A program made the position numbers and the translations under genes. This document shows positions 11,161 to 22,006 of a DNA stretch of 64,000 nt, one piece after another (within the stretch, counting starts at the first letter, position 1; each line of letters begins with the position of its first letter). This stretch comes from Notolepis coatsorum (lineage: Eukaryota > Chordata > Actinopteri > Aulopiformes > Paralepididae), in assembly GCA_963971535.1 (NCBI GenBank), contig OZ020587.1, forward strand, positions 163,969,140-164,033,139. Reading direction: 5' to 3'. Under the pieces are notes generated by a model. The model was not told the DNA's origin and did no database searches. It saw nothing but the letters and a program-made list of their open reading frames with translations.

Positions 11161-12365
11161 ACAGTCAGGACCACTACACTGACGTTAGCCTATGGTTCTC
11201 TCCTCTTTGTGTGCCCCCGTCCTCGCGGGTGTCCTGCGGAGGAGCTTGTGGACGCGACAACAGCGGCGGCCGTTGTTAGCTCATAGCTATCGTGAACCAC
11301 TAGCCTTTACGGGCTCGAGCACCCTACAGCATAGACATCTATATTCTATTATAGATATCTATGCCCTACAGGCTGCCACCATTGTCGCCGTTGTCGCGTC
11401 CATGGCCCCCCGGCAGGGTACCCGTGGGGACGGGGTGTACAGAGAGGAGAGAACCATTTTGGATCGGCCGTTCATGCCGGCCAGCGAGCCGGATGTCGGG
11501 ATATTTTGTTAGCACAATAGCTACCAAGCTAAGCTATGTTAGCTACTAACGTTATAAACACAATATGTGTACAACGACACAATGATTTACATTATTACAA
11601 ATATGGTAACGTGGTTGTGGCTTTAGAGATGGGTGGTAGCTTTAGAGATGGGTGGCTATAATCACGGAGCAATAGTGTTAGGTGAAACAGATACATTTTC
11701 ATTCGGCTAGTAGTAGCAAGCATATATCAGTGCCTGCCACTAGCTGTGTGTGACTCTCAGCGCCCCCTGGTGAGCTCCCTGGTGCCCTGCAACTGTTGTG
11801 ACGATAATTTCGATTACACACGCACGTTATGAACCATTGATTAAAATATGCACAATATGATTGTGTTGGGCAGACAAAATGTTTGATAAAAACGCTAAAA
11901 CTGGGTCAATTTCAATACTTTTTTTTCCCATTCTTCATGAAAGTCACTGTTGGCCTAGTCCACATTGTTTATTGAACAAAAATACAACAGAAGGTTTTGT
12001 AGATACAGTACTGAATTCTGCCATCCGGACACATTTGAAATATGATTATAGAATATAAAATATCAGGCCTAAAATGGTTATGCGGTTAAAATGCGATTAA
12101 TTAGATACATTTTTTTAATTGCCTGACGGCACTAGAAATAACCTTTTTTGAAGTTTATTTGTGCTTCACTTACACTTATTTTGTCTCAACAGTTTGGATT
12201 GCAGTTCCGCTTCATCAGTTGCAACATTTAGCCTAACTGTATACACAAGTTTGCTAAACACCAATACCTTACTTGTTGTCATATCCATACACATGCACAC
12301 ACACAGAACTTCCTGGAATTGTTAGATGGAACATGAGATTTGAGGGAATACTTAACTTCTGAAAA
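11161..12365 (+). other. Probable 5' UTR exon and intron, copy A
   Basis: GC-rich sequence to about 11500 is followed by AT-rich sequence up to the start codon at 12366. A short hairpin at about 11329-11363 pairs ATAGACATCTATA with TATAGATATCTAT. A frame open from 11192 to 11512 is interrupted in copy B by a CAG-to-TAG change, so I do not call it coding. Confidence 0.35.
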
Positions 12366-15011
12366 ATGCCTGGTCATACATGTAAATGTAAGTCCTGTGG
12401 CCTGTCATTCAAATCGCTTAAACGTTATGTTGACCATCAGTTACTTCATAGACATGAAGCAAACAAGCAATTCCCTTGTGGTGTGGCTGACTGCAAACAT
12501 CAGTTTCTGAAGTATACTGCTTTGAAAACACATATGTACCGTGACCACAGGACCATCTCTGCTTCACAAAGAAATTATATAGGATGTTCATTCAAATGCG
12601 AGGCCGCAAGTTGTCAGGAGCAATATACTAATCTCAGGGATGTCATTGCACATCTGAAATTGCATATATTGAAAAAAGAGACAGTAAAATGTCCATTTGC
12701 AAATTGTGACAAAACCTATAAAGTAAAATCATCATTCACTAGCCATATCGCACGGTTGCATATTAATCAAACAGAGTTGTTTGTAACCCCTGGCCCTACA
12801 CAATTGCAGTCTACTCAGGATTTTGCTGAGGTGCAAAGGGATTTAGATGAAAGTCATGTAGCAAGTTCATCTGACGACATGCCAGATGACACTGAAATGA
12901 GAGCCCTGTATCAAAAAAATCTATGCCTTTTTTACATGCGTCTGCAGGCTAAATGCCTCATTCCATCATCAACAATACAGATTATTGTTGAAGAAATTGA
13001 CAGTTTGAATGATACGTGTCATCGGTACACTAAGAAGGAATTCAAAAAGTTAATGGGAGCTAAAACAAACTTGTCTGAGACTGATATTGACAGTGTTTTG
13101 AGTATTTTGGGAGAAGCAGATTTGCATTCGCTGTGCAGCTCTCACCTTTCCACTGGGCACAGAAGAAAGATGTTCTTCCAAAAGAACTTTTCATATGTGC
13201 ACCCACAGGCTATTTATCTTGGCACAGACGAGAATAGAAGGGAGTGTTATGCACAATATATCCCACTTCAGGATACTTTACGATCCATGTTAAAAGACCC
13301 AGTTGTGTGGCAACAGTGTGTGAAGCCACAAAATAATGCTGCTTCTACTAATGTGTTCACTGATATTTGCGATGGATCTGTTTTCAAGTCCAACGACTTA
13401 TTCATGGAGCCAGGTATAAGCTTAAAGCTTATCTTGTACCAGGATGCATTTGAGGTAGTGAACCCTCTTGGATCATCAAAGAAGAAGCACAAAATTGTAG
13501 GAGTTTACTTTACACTTGCCAACTTCGAGGCCATCTATCGTTCTAGTGTTGACAACTTGCAGCTTTTGCTTCTGTGTCCTGAGAGGTACTTTAAGTACTT
13601 TGCACATGAAAAGTTGTTTGCACGGATGCTGTCAGATATTAGAGAACTTGAGAGGCATGGACTGGTCACTTCATCTGGCCAGGTGGTGCGGGCAACAGTC
13701 GTATGTATTCTGGGGGACAATTTAGGCTCTCACTCGATCGGTGGCTTTACTGAGAATTTCAGTACTGCTAGTCACTGCTGCAGGTATTGCTTAGTGCCTA
13801 CAAATAAAATGGACAACCCGACAGACCGGTTTCCGGTAAGAACAGTTGAGACCTACAAGGAAGCACTGCGACAACTACAGGACTCTGAGGCAACACATGT
13901 AAAGGGACTCAAGTTTGACTCTGTTTTCAACTCTCTTAAGTATTTCCATGTATGCCAGCCAGGGCTCCCACCATGCATAGGCCATGACTTGTTTGAAGGC
14001 GTAGTAGCCTATGACCTTACCCTTTACTTGAGGTATTTTGTAAAGGTGAAGAAATGGTTCACATACACACAGCTGAACCGACGAATCGCACAGTTCAAAT
14101 ATGTGGGTTCTGATGCTGGTTCTGCTCCTTGTGAAGTAAGTATAAGTGGTATGAAGATTGGTGGTCAGGCGGCTGAGAATTGGTGTCTTTTGAGACTTCT
14201 ACCAGTGATTATTGGGGATAAGATGTCGGATACTAAGGATCCAGTGTGGCAGTTACTGATCTTGCTGAAAGAGCTTTGTGAGTTGGTCTGTGCCCCCAAG
14301 ATATCCGTACCTCAAATCTGTTTCCTCAATGTTCAGATTCAAGATTATCTTGAAACAAGGAAACAACTATTTCCCACAGAGAAACTCAAACCAAAACATC
14401 ACTACCTCGTCCACTATCCCTCTTTGATCATGAAACTTGGTCCACTCATACGGTTGTGGACAATGAGGTTTGAGAGCAAACACTCATACTTCAAAAGATG
14501 CATAAGGAGGACACAGAACTTCAAAAATGTGTGTAAGACACTTGCAAACAATCATCAGCTGCTTCAGTCATATCTGAACTCCAGCTCTTTCTTTCCTGCA
14601 ACTTTGCAAGTAAAAAACATGTTTCCTTACCACACTGACTTGTACAGTGACCAAGTGCGTGATGCGGTTAAAGCAAGCTCGCTCCCACATCCTGAGTTGG
14701 TGTCCACAGAAGTGCAGTGGAAGGGTACCCTGTATAGGAAAGGCTATTTTCTATGCATTAAGAATGAAGAGTCAGTGGAATTTGGACAAATTGAGCTCAT
14801 TCTGATGAAGGAAAACAAGTGTGTGTACTTCCTGGTGATACCACACTCGTCATCCTATCTGGCAGAGTATGGCCTCTATAACCTTGGAGAAGCAGCTAGA
14901 CAAATGGTTTGCATCAATGCTGAACAGTGTTTGGACTTTTATCCACTAGCTGCATATAGTCTATGTGGAATGACAGTCCTGTCCCTTAAACACAGTGTTC
15001 TGGATCAGTAG
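12366..15011 (+). CDS. C2H2 zinc-finger / CMC-type DDE transposase-like protein, intact (copy A)
   Basis: This is an intronless ORF of 881 residues. Four C2H2 fingers lie at residues about 8-30, 38-61, 78-100 and 109-132. An acidic serine-rich linker follows (about 165-185). The rest resembles the catalytic region of the CMC (CACTA, Mirage, Chapaev) transposase group. Candidate catalytic residues are D360 in YQDAFEVVNPLG, D451 in LGDNLGSHSIGG and E703 in RFESKHSYFK. Between the second and third lie a CxxC motif (C472, C475) and a GHDLFEGV histidine (H540), in the order known for CMC enzymes. The assignment of catalytic residues is my inference. The start is the first ATG before the first finger. 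No CACTA-type termini were found nearby, so this may be a domesticated gene or a transposon whose ends have been lost. It is probably nuclear and DNA-binding. Copy B is broken at three places. Confidence 0.8.
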   Translation: MPGHTCKCKSCGLSFKSLKRYVDHQLLHRHEANKQFPCGVADCKHQFLKYTALKTHMYRDHRTISASQRNYIGCSFKCEAASCQEQYTNLRDVIAHLKLHILKKETVKCPFANCDKTYKVKSSFTSHIARLHINQTELFVTPGPTQLQSTQDFAEVQRDLDESHVASSSDDMPDDTEMRALYQKNLCLFYMRLQAKCLIPSSTIQIIVEEIDSLNDTCHRYTKKEFKKLMGAKTNLSETDIDSVLSILGEADLHSLCSSHLSTGHRRKMFFQKNFSYVHPQAIYLGTDENRRECYAQYIPLQDTLRSMLKDPVVWQQCVKPQNNAASTNVFTDICDGSVFKSNDLFMEPGISLKLILYQDAFEVVNPLGSSKKKHKIVGVYFTLANFEAIYRSSVDNLQLLLLCPERYFKYFAHEKLFARMLSDIRELERHGLVTSSGQVVRATVVCILGDNLGSHSIGGFTENFSTASHCCRYCLVPTNKMDNPTDRFPVRTVETYKEALRQLQDSEATHVKGLKFDSVFNSLKYFHVCQPGLPPCIGHDLFEGVVAYDLTLYLRYFVKVKKWFTYTQLNRRIAQFKYVGSDAGSAPCEVSISGMKIGGQAAENWCLLRLLPVIIGDKMSDTKDPVWQLLILLKELCELVCAPKISVPQICFLNVQIQDYLETRKQLFPTEKLKPKHHYLVHYPSLIMKLGPLIRLWTMRFESKHSYFKRCIRRTQNFKNVCKTLANNHQLLQSYLNSSSFFPATLQVKNMFPYHTDLYSDQVRDAVKASSLPHPELVSTEVQWKGTLYRKGYFLCIKNEESVEFGQIELILMKENKCVYFLVIPHSSSYLAEYGLYNLGEAARQMVCINAEQCLDFYPLAAYSLCGMTVLSLKHSVLDQ

Positions 15012-15203
15012 CTTACTGAATTCGCTACTGGCGATATATGGGGTGGCTGATTAGTTGGGGAGGGGATGGGAATCTCAGTTATATTTGATCTTGATTCTTG
15101 GGAGTAATGATTCGATTCATAATTGATTGGGTACATACATTCTAAATTCTAAATTGCTGCACGAGGCATATATAACATGTAGTATAGGCATCCAAATCAT
15201 TCT

Positions 15204-15207
<4 letters not shown>

Positions 15208-15272
<65 letters not shown>
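15208..15272. repeat. (CA)n microsatellite, copy A
   Basis: An uninterrupted CA tract downstream of the transposase-like ORF. Copy B has a similar tract at about 54101-54168. Confidence 0.95.
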
Positions 15273-15274
<2 letters not shown>

Positions 15275-15465
15275 AGGACAGACTCAGGCAAAGTGGCAGG
15301 ATAGGTGTCAGCAGTTGGGCGTTCAGTGTCTTCACACACTTCCACACACTGCAAGGAGGAGCTGGCATCAAACAGCTGTGCCCCTCAGCCAATGGCACCC
15401 CAGGTGAGCCAATAAAAACAGCCGTATTTATTTAGCATTGAACTACCATCCTAAACAGCTTTCAT

Positions 15466-15680
15466 TACTGTTTTTTTTTTAATCTACTTTTTCTGCCTTT
15501 TCTGTGATTTTTCTCCCCATCCCAATTTACCTCTTGTGCCAATTCTCCCTCCCCTGTCCTGATTGTTGCTTGCATATGCCCCCCACTGGTCGGTTGTAGG
15601 GAGGATCGAAGCCTTGCATCACATGTCCCCTCTGATACATGTGGAGGCAGCCTGTCGCATCTTTTCACCTGCTAGCTTTT
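15466..15680 (-). mobile_element. SINE remnant in the region before the SAM gene (copy A)
   Basis: A T-rich start is followed by blocks shared with the full SINE at 18776-19264: TCTACTTTTTCT, TTTTTCTCCCCAT, GAAGCCTTGCATCAC and CATCTTTTCACCTGC. The tRNA-like head is missing, so this is a head-truncated antisense copy. The equivalent in copy B is at about 54367-54590. Confidence 0.65.
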
Positions 15681-16275
15681 AGCTAAATCTGGGCTCAAGC
15701 TGTGTTTATCTTTCTTTGTAGTCATGGGTGACCTGGCCAGTTACATAAATGCCGTGCTTCCAGGCTCTGGACTACAACCTTTACTACTGGATTTACTTGA
15801 CGGCCTCGGCGTGACTAGTGTGGACGATCTACAGTTTTTGCAACCGCATGAACTTGAAGGTGTACTGAAGCCGGTGCAATACAGAAAGTTACTTGCTCAT
15901 GCCAAGCGTAAGTGAAACATTGACTGTCACTCTATTTGAGCATGTCTTAATTTTTATATAGTAGAGTGTATGTCAAACTGACTTTTGTTTAACAAAATGG
16001 GATTAATAAAGTATCTATCTTTAGGTTACAACCGCAGAGAATGGGAAGAAGATTCCAGTAGCCCGTCTACAGCCTTTCCTGCCAGTTCAGGCATTTTTTC
16101 TTCTAGCAGCAGTAAGTAAAACCATTGTGCACACTTTCCTTTCAAATGACAATACTTGAGAGGTCTGTTACGACCAGAAAGGAGATTGCACTGTGCTCAT
16201 TACATAATTAGCTGCTGCCTTAATGAGGTACACATGGAATGAGTTCAAGTATTAGGGTTCTAATGGGTTCTCCTA

Positions 16276-16744
16276 TTAAGGGGGGGGGGGGTAGGCTCCC
16301 AGATATACACAGTACATTTCACAGAGTAAATTTTACTCAAACTGAGTAAATTGTACTCAAACTGAGTACATTTTACTCAAACTGGTTTGGGTAAAATCTT
16401 ACTCAGTTTGAGTCAAATGTACTCAGTTTGAGTAGAATTTACTCTGTGAAATGTACTGTGTACTTTTTTTTTGTTATAACCTCTGCATTTGTCATGTCTC
16501 GATGGTAATCAATAAATTATGATGTCAAATCAAAATCCATAATGGATAAGGGGTCAGGGGAAGATTTACCTCCACCCAATCAAAACTCAAACCAGCAGGT
16601 TTAATTGGACGGCCTAGTTGTGCGTCAGAAGCCGAACCAGAATGCACCTATCATCATAATCTATTGATTACCATCGAGACATTATGACAAATGCAGAGAT
16701 TATAATAAAAAGTACATAGAAATCTGGGAGCCTACCCCCCTTAA
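16276..16744. mobile_element. TTAA-flanked foldback MITE with a nested palindrome (copy A)
   Basis: TTAA at 16276-16279 and 16741-16744 flanks inverted ends GTAGGCTCCCAGAT and ATCTGGGAGCCTAC next to G or C runs. Internal inverted blocks (CTCTGCATTTGTCAT and its complement) lie further in. TTAA duplications are known for piggyBac and Kolobok families. Between about 16306 and 16463 lies a separate palindrome built from ACTCAAACTGAGTA-type repeats. The element lies in intron 2 of the SAM gene and is shared with copy B (55189-55654), so it predates the duplication. Confidence 0.72.
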
Positions 16745-18342
16745 ATACACTGATTTAAGCTTCAAATTTGAGTTTCATATTGTGGGCTCAATTTGTTGCC
16801 GTCTTCACTGTTAACATCCAACCATGGTCGCACTGAGTAGTGTACTTGCAGAGGTGGTGATCCAAACAATATGATAATACTCCTCTGTGCCTGTTTTGAA
16901 AATAACGTTATCATTCACTACCATTTTGGACCCCTCTACAGACTTTCCCAACAACACTCCAGACAGAAATGCGGATGCGCTGTTTGACTCATGCTCGCCT
17001 ACAAGCTCCTTGTCACCTCCGTTCACGCCAAGACTATGCCCCATCACAAATAAACGTGCGTACATTTACCATGTATACTGTTGGGGATGTTGAATTCAAT
17101 TGGTAAATGGTCGGCCCAAAACTGTTCTTACTGACTATGTAAATGTGTTTAAAAAAAAATAAACACCTGTCATACAGAATGGCACTATTCTAAAATGGTT
17201 CAATGTATGTTAAAAAACAACACATGAATTGAAAGCAGACATTCTGAACTTTTACCTCATAGTTCATTGTTTCATTTAAAATATAAATGATATTGTCTCA
17301 GAGGCAAAACAACCAATCTCTCATATCTGTGCTAATTATGGCTTACTGTATTCCAGGTCTGCCGATGTCCTCATTGTCCTCCACCAATGAGTGCTCCATC
17401 AGCCGTGAGAAGGGAACAGCAGCACTGGACAATAACTGGCACTTCAGTTTCAAGATACAGTGGAACATCATGCCGTCGAATATACAAAAAATATTGGAGA
17501 ATAAAGAGCGGCCAACGGCGAGGGATAGAAGAGAAATAGTCAGGTTGATTTCCGCAGAAATCCTGGTTGTCTGCAAACATCCTCAAAAGAACCATTTGAA
17601 TGAAATTGCCCGCAAGATGGTACAAGATTATCCTAAGTCATTCAAGGATGTGATTGAGGATCAAGTCATAGGTAGTGGCTACGATGCTCTAGCAAAACAA
17701 CTACAATGCAGAGTGGACAACCACAAAAGGATAGGTCCACCAACGATGACTCCCAGCAGTGTTGACAAGGGAAAGACACGAAGGAAAATGTCTTATGGAT
17801 GTGTGAACCCAGAACCTCAACTGCGTGCTGCAAATGACGAATCACAGAGGAAGATGAAAGAGGACCTACATAAAATGTTTGAGGAAAATGAGAAAGATGA
17901 GAAGAAAATAGAAGCATTGATGACTAACACGTTTGCCTCCCAGAGAAGAGATGTCCTAGATGAGAAAGACACACGGACTTTGAAAAAAGAATGGCCCTAT
18001 CTTTTCAACACAACTGGCTTGAAGGCTCATTTCAATGAACTGACTGGGGTCCAGATAAATGAAGAATTCCAAGAGGCCATGAATGTAAAATACAAAAGAG
18101 TCCTGGGATTTTTCAAGTGTCTGCGCCCAGAAAGAGATAGTGTTGCAGGAAAACTCCAACCTCAAATCCAGGCTGCGGGTTGTGATGACTCCGTTGGGAC
18201 TGTGTTACTGCTTTTAGCTCACTTCAAAGAAGACCAAAACAAGATGCTCATAAATGTTGACGATACCGATCTTGCAGCAGATGTGAACTCTCAGGATCTT
18301 CCCACAACCCCATGCATATTGCTGTGTGGTAAGTTAAGTAAA

Positions 18343-18488
18343 GGATAATGTATAGCTATACTCTGTCATTGTCGCAAAATAATTGACAGACACTGCGTTC
18401 TGGAACACCGAGGCACAGCCGAGGTGTTCTAAACCCAGTGAAGGTCAATTATTTTGCGACATTGACAGAGTATAGCTATACATTATCC
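18343..18488. mobile_element. Small foldback MITE after exon 4 (copy A)
   Basis: GGATAATGTATAGCTATAC at the left pairs with the reverse complement at the right, and the pairing extends through CAAAATAATTGAC. The middle holds CACCGAGGCACAGCCGAGGTG, itself a hairpin. It starts 15 bp after the exon 4 splice donor and could affect splicing. It is shared with copy B at about 56945-57090. Confidence 0.7.
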
Positions 18489-18775
18489 CGCTTATTACAT
18501 GGCTAACTTACTAACAATATACCTAATTCATTTTACACCATCGACAAGATGAGATCAAATGCAGACTCAGTTGTTCTGTGGCTCCTCTGTCATCGCCGGC
18601 ACCCGGCAGGTGTGTGGACTTGATTGCACTGATGTAGTGCAGTTGTGCATAATGGTAATGCTTAGCTTTCGTGACTGCGATCAAAATGCTTGATTGTGAT
18701 TGGTCAATAGCGCTCTGTTGCCCCTGACAGCGGTCATTATTGCGTGTTGCCCATGACAGCGGTGAATTATCGAAA

Positions 18776-19264
18776 AATAAAAAAAAAATTTATCTACTTT
18801 TTCTCCCCATTTTTCTATTTTTCTCCCGTCCCCAATTTCATATTGTCCAATTACCCTACCCTTCCCCCTACCCTCCCCTGTCTCGAACGCTGTTAGGCCA
18901 TGCCTCCCACAAGCCGGCTGCAATGTGGACGAAGCCTTGCATCACGTGTCCCCTCCGGTACTCAAGGAGGCAGCCGTCGCATCTTTTCACCTGCACAGCG
19001 TGATCTCTCAGCGGCGAGGGTCTGCGTGGGAGAGACACGCCGCCCTCGTTGCTTCCTGATTCTACTGCGCAGGCGCACCAACCGACCTGTAGGAGTCGCT
19101 GTCCACAACGTCCAATCCCCACCCACCAGCTTCCCACCCCCTAATACTGCCAATTGTATTAGTATGAACAACCAGCCAAGCTGGTAGCAACGCCGAGAGC
19201 TGGGCTCGAACCCAGCATCTCCTGCATTGGTGGCGAACGCCTTGCCCACTGCGCCACCTAGCCG
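18776..19264 (-). mobile_element. tRNA-derived SINE, antisense, in intron 4 (copy A)
   Basis: On the minus strand the head begins CGGCTAGGTGGCGCAGTGGG, with an A box (TGGCGCAGTGG) and a B box (GGTTCGAGCCC), as in tRNA-derived SINEs. The body ends in an A/T-rich tail near 18776. It occurs at the matching place in copy B (about 57374-57868), so it was present before the duplication. Confidence 0.85.
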
Positions 19265-19575
19265 CTCGCATTTTGGCTAATGTTAAAACTTGTCAGCTCA
19301 GTTTTGTCTATTTTTCTGTGTGTGTGCGCGTGTGTCTGTCATACCTTCACAGGACAAAGCCCACTGACTGCATCTGTCTTCATGGTAGCAGTGGACCAGG
19401 TGGTGGTCAATGATGGAGTCTCAACGTTCACTGAAGCAGTCAATGCCATGTTCATGATCTATTATGCCCTCAACATCGACTATCCTGTAGAGCTGGGTGC
19501 AACAATGGAGTTTCTTCAAAGGTAATTGTATATTTTTTTCATCTTTTTATTCATTTACCAGCATAATGAACTTTT

Positions 19576-20066
19576 TTTTTTTTTTTTTTGATCTTTTTCC
19601 CCCTCCATTTTCCTCCGATTTTCTCCCATCCCAATGTTAGTCGTATGCCAATTCCCAGTCCCTTCCTGGTCGCTGCGCACTTACCCCCCACAGTCAGATC
19701 ATCTGGGAGAGTGGAGGCTACCACGTGCTTCCTCCGACACACGTCCAGCCAATCACCGCTTCTTTTCACCTGGCAGCGCGGATTCTCATCGAGAGGGCGT
19801 AGCGTGTGGGAGGATCACACTATCCCCCTCAAGTCCTATCCGCGCTTAGCAGGCGCCCCGACCGAACTGTAGGAGTCGCTGTTTACAACGACCCGGACCC
19901 ACCCCGCCAGCTTCTCCCACCCTCTAATACAGCCAATTGTATTAGTGCAGACGGCCAGCCAAGCTGGTGACAACCCCGGAGCTGTGAGCTGGATTCGAAC
20001 AGGCGAATCCAGCTCACAGCTCCGGGGTTGGTGACGAACGCAATCTCCGCTCGGCCACCTAACCGC
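19576..20066 (-). mobile_element. tRNA-derived SINE insertion unique to copy A
   Basis: This antisense SINE has a poly-T start near 19576 and its head near 20060. A 16-bp target duplication (AGCATAATGAACTTTT) lies at 19560-19575 and 20067-20082. Copy B has the uninterrupted site near 58170. The B box region (GGATTCGAAC) lies inside a near-perfect hairpin at about 19979-20023. The same SINE family inserted separately into copy B at 43642-44149. Confidence 0.9.
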
Positions 20067-20376
20067 AGCATAATGAACTTTTAATCATAAAGTCCTTGTA
20101 GCAGTTTGAGAGTGAATCAATGCAGTGCAGAAGGCAGGGCATGAGTGACAGAGCCCATTCTTTCAAACATTCATTGAGAGCAGCACACACATAGGCTATA
20201 GCAGTATCACGGTATGCAGCCAAGGCCCACCAATGTGAGAATGAACGGAATTGTGTAAATGTACCACTCCTCTACAGATGCATGTTCAAGATAAATCCGG
20301 ACAAGGGCTCAAAAGTCCACAAACAAGGCAATAAGAAGTGTCTCGCAGTCAATCCCAAGGTCCTGTCACTCATATC

Positions 20377-20795
20377 TGTTACGTTCTGGACACCGACCTC
20401 GGTCGGTGACCACCCACATTCCTGGCATCTGTCACTGGGCTTGTCACCTGTCATTTCCCTGTCAATTAGTGCTGTCACTTAGGGGTGGTTCCTGATTGGC
20501 TGTCACGGGGGTGTGTGTGGAATGTTGGTATTTTGTCTCTATTTAACATACCTCTCTTCTGCTTGTCCATTGTCAGGTCTTCACTAATTGCGTTCAGGGA
20601 TAATGCGGACGGTTCTACTGTGGACCTCCAATAAGCTCCCATTTACCTTATCTTACACTTGTGCTTTTAGCACTTGTTCTCTCTTAGAATTTACTCTGTG
20701 TTCTTACTATTAAAGTCGAACCTGTTCAAGAGTAAACACTCTCTGTCTCTGTGATTGCCTTCAACCATTGGAATTCACCTACCTGCATTCTGACA
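20377..20795 (+). repeat. 5' LTR of the Ty3/gypsy element
   Basis: 419 bp, TG...CA ends, and the same length as the 3' LTR. It contains TCTATTTAACATACC (a TATA-like stretch) and ATTAAAG near the presumed RNA 3' processing region. Confidence 0.95.
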
Positions 20796-20818
20796 GAAGA
20801 CCTGACCATCAGAATTCC

Positions 20819-22006
20819 ATGGAGGCCATCATGGAGATGCTCCGGACGCAGGGAGCAGCCCAGACACGGATGGAGGAACATCAGCAGCTGGTCAGCGCCG
20901 AGTTAATCCGACTCAATGGGGTCGTCGGATCATCCCAAGCGGTGGCGCAGTCGGCGTTGGCCACAGCTCGACAAGCCCAAGAAGGAGTGGCTGGTGTGCA
21001 GTCGGCGGCGGGGGAAGCAGCGCTCCACGCAGAGGAAAGTCGGGGGGGATTCGGGGTCCAGGAGCGGTCCCGCGAACCACATCTGCAGGCGCCCGCTCGC
21101 TATGACGGATCACCGGATGGTTGTCGGGAATTCATCACCCAGTGTCTACTCGTTTTCCGGCTGCAACCACGATCATTTCCATCGGAGACAGCGCAGGTAG
21201 CGTATATTATCACACTGCTCACCGGCGAAGCTCTCTCCTGGGCTACGGCGGAATTAGAGGCAGGGGCGATAATCTGCGACAGTCTGGACGCCTTTACCCG
21301 GGAATTGAGAAGAGTATTCGATACTTCCCGGGTACTCTCGATCTTCGAGGCTGGTGGTCGTCTTCTCGACTGCCGGCAGGGCCTCCGCACAGTCGCAGCT
21401 TATGCTATCAATTTTCGGATCTTGGCTCGGGAGACAGCTTGGGCGGAGAACGTCTGCGTGGTTCTGTTCGTCAGGGGACTCTCAGCGCGGATGCGAGATG
21501 CTCTCTCCGCGCGTGAGATCCCCGAGCAGCTGGAAGTGCTGATCAACACCACCATCAAGATGGATAATCGGCACCGGGAGAGGGAGAAGGAGCATGTCAA
21601 CAACACCCAGCCCCAGGTATGTTTTCCTTCTTCTCCTGGTGTTGATAATTCCATGCATTACACGAGTGGGCCACTGGGTGATGAATCCATGCAGCTTGGA
21701 GCGCTGTCGCTCTCGGACGACGAGAGGCAGCGCTTCATCAAAGAGCGACGCTGCTTCCGGTGCGGCGCACCGGTCACCGCTTCGGCAGCTGTCGGGTCCA
21801 GGCTGGATCGGCTCGGCGCCAATCGGGGATGGAAGGTGCGCCGTCGGGCCTCGAGAGGGCGCCAGCAGGTGGGCTCATTCCTGCCAAAACCACGGATTCT
21901 CGCACATTTTTTGAGGTGGCGATCAACTGTGGGGGTGACATTAGGGGAACTAAGGCTCTCATTGACTCAGGGGCGGCGGGCAATTTTATTCACGTGGGAT
22001 TGGTGA
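20819..22006 (+). CDS. Gag of the Ty3/gypsy element, frameshifted at the zinc knuckle
   Basis: The reading frame opens at ATG 20819, 24 bp after the LTR. It encodes a coiled N-terminal region, a retrotransposon Gag core (around YIITLLTGEALSWA and the VFDTS region) and a basic end. The zinc knuckle begins normally with CFRC near 21757, but then the frame changes by one base. The rest of the expected knuckle lies in the protease/pol frame. This is either a one-base loss in this copy or a site of ribosomal frameshifting. The frame after about 21770 is probably not real Gag. An upstream in-frame ATG at 20768 lies in the LTR and is less likely as start. Confidence 0.75.
   Translation: MEAIMEMLRTQGAAQTRMEEHQQLVSAELIRLNGVVGSSQAVAQSALATARQAQEGVAGVQSAAGEAALHAEESRGGFGVQERSREPHLQAPARYDGSPDGCREFITQCLLVFRLQPRSFPSETAQVAYIITLLTGEALSWATAELEAGAIICDSLDAFTRELRRVFDTSRVLSIFEAGGRLLDCRQGLRTVAAYAINFRILARETAWAENVCVVLFVRGLSARMRDALSAREIPEQLEVLINTTIKMDNRHREREKEHVNNTQPQVCFPSSPGVDNSMHYTSGPLGDESMQLGALSLSDDERQRFIKERRCFRCGAPVTASAAVGSRLDRLGANRGWKVRRRASRGRQQVGSFLPKPRILAHFLRWRSTVGVTLGELRLSLTQGRRAILFTWDW

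Larger units (their letters stand above)
15724..20376 (+). pseudogene. SAM-domain gene, SAMD3-like, split by a Ty3/gypsy insertion (copy A)
   Basis: Six exons join with consistent phases: 15724-15907, 16025-16111, 16942-17055, 17357-18328, 19353-19521 and 20278 onward. All borders are AG/GT. Exon 1 encodes a SAM-like helical domain that begins MGDLASYINAVLPGSGLQ and contains LQFLQPHELEGVLKPVQYRK. Exon 4 encodes a long charged domain, including ARDRREIVRLISAEIL and the region LNEIARKMVQDYPKSFKDVI. Exon 5 carries SPLTASVFMVAVDQ. The arrangement resembles fish proteins named sterile alpha motif domain-containing 3-like (from memory, not searched). The last exon is interrupted at 20376 by an LTR retrotransposon of 5.3 kb; the remaining codons resume at 25672. 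An intact message is unlikely unless the element is spliced out. No enzymatic role is evident. It lies 0.7 kb downstream of the transposase-like gene on the same strand. Confidence 0.72.

Noticed and set aside
11192-11512. 106-codon open frame upstream of the transposase-like gene
   Set aside because: Copy B has an in-frame TAG at the matching place, and there is no recognisable domain. It is better explained as a GC-rich 5' UTR.
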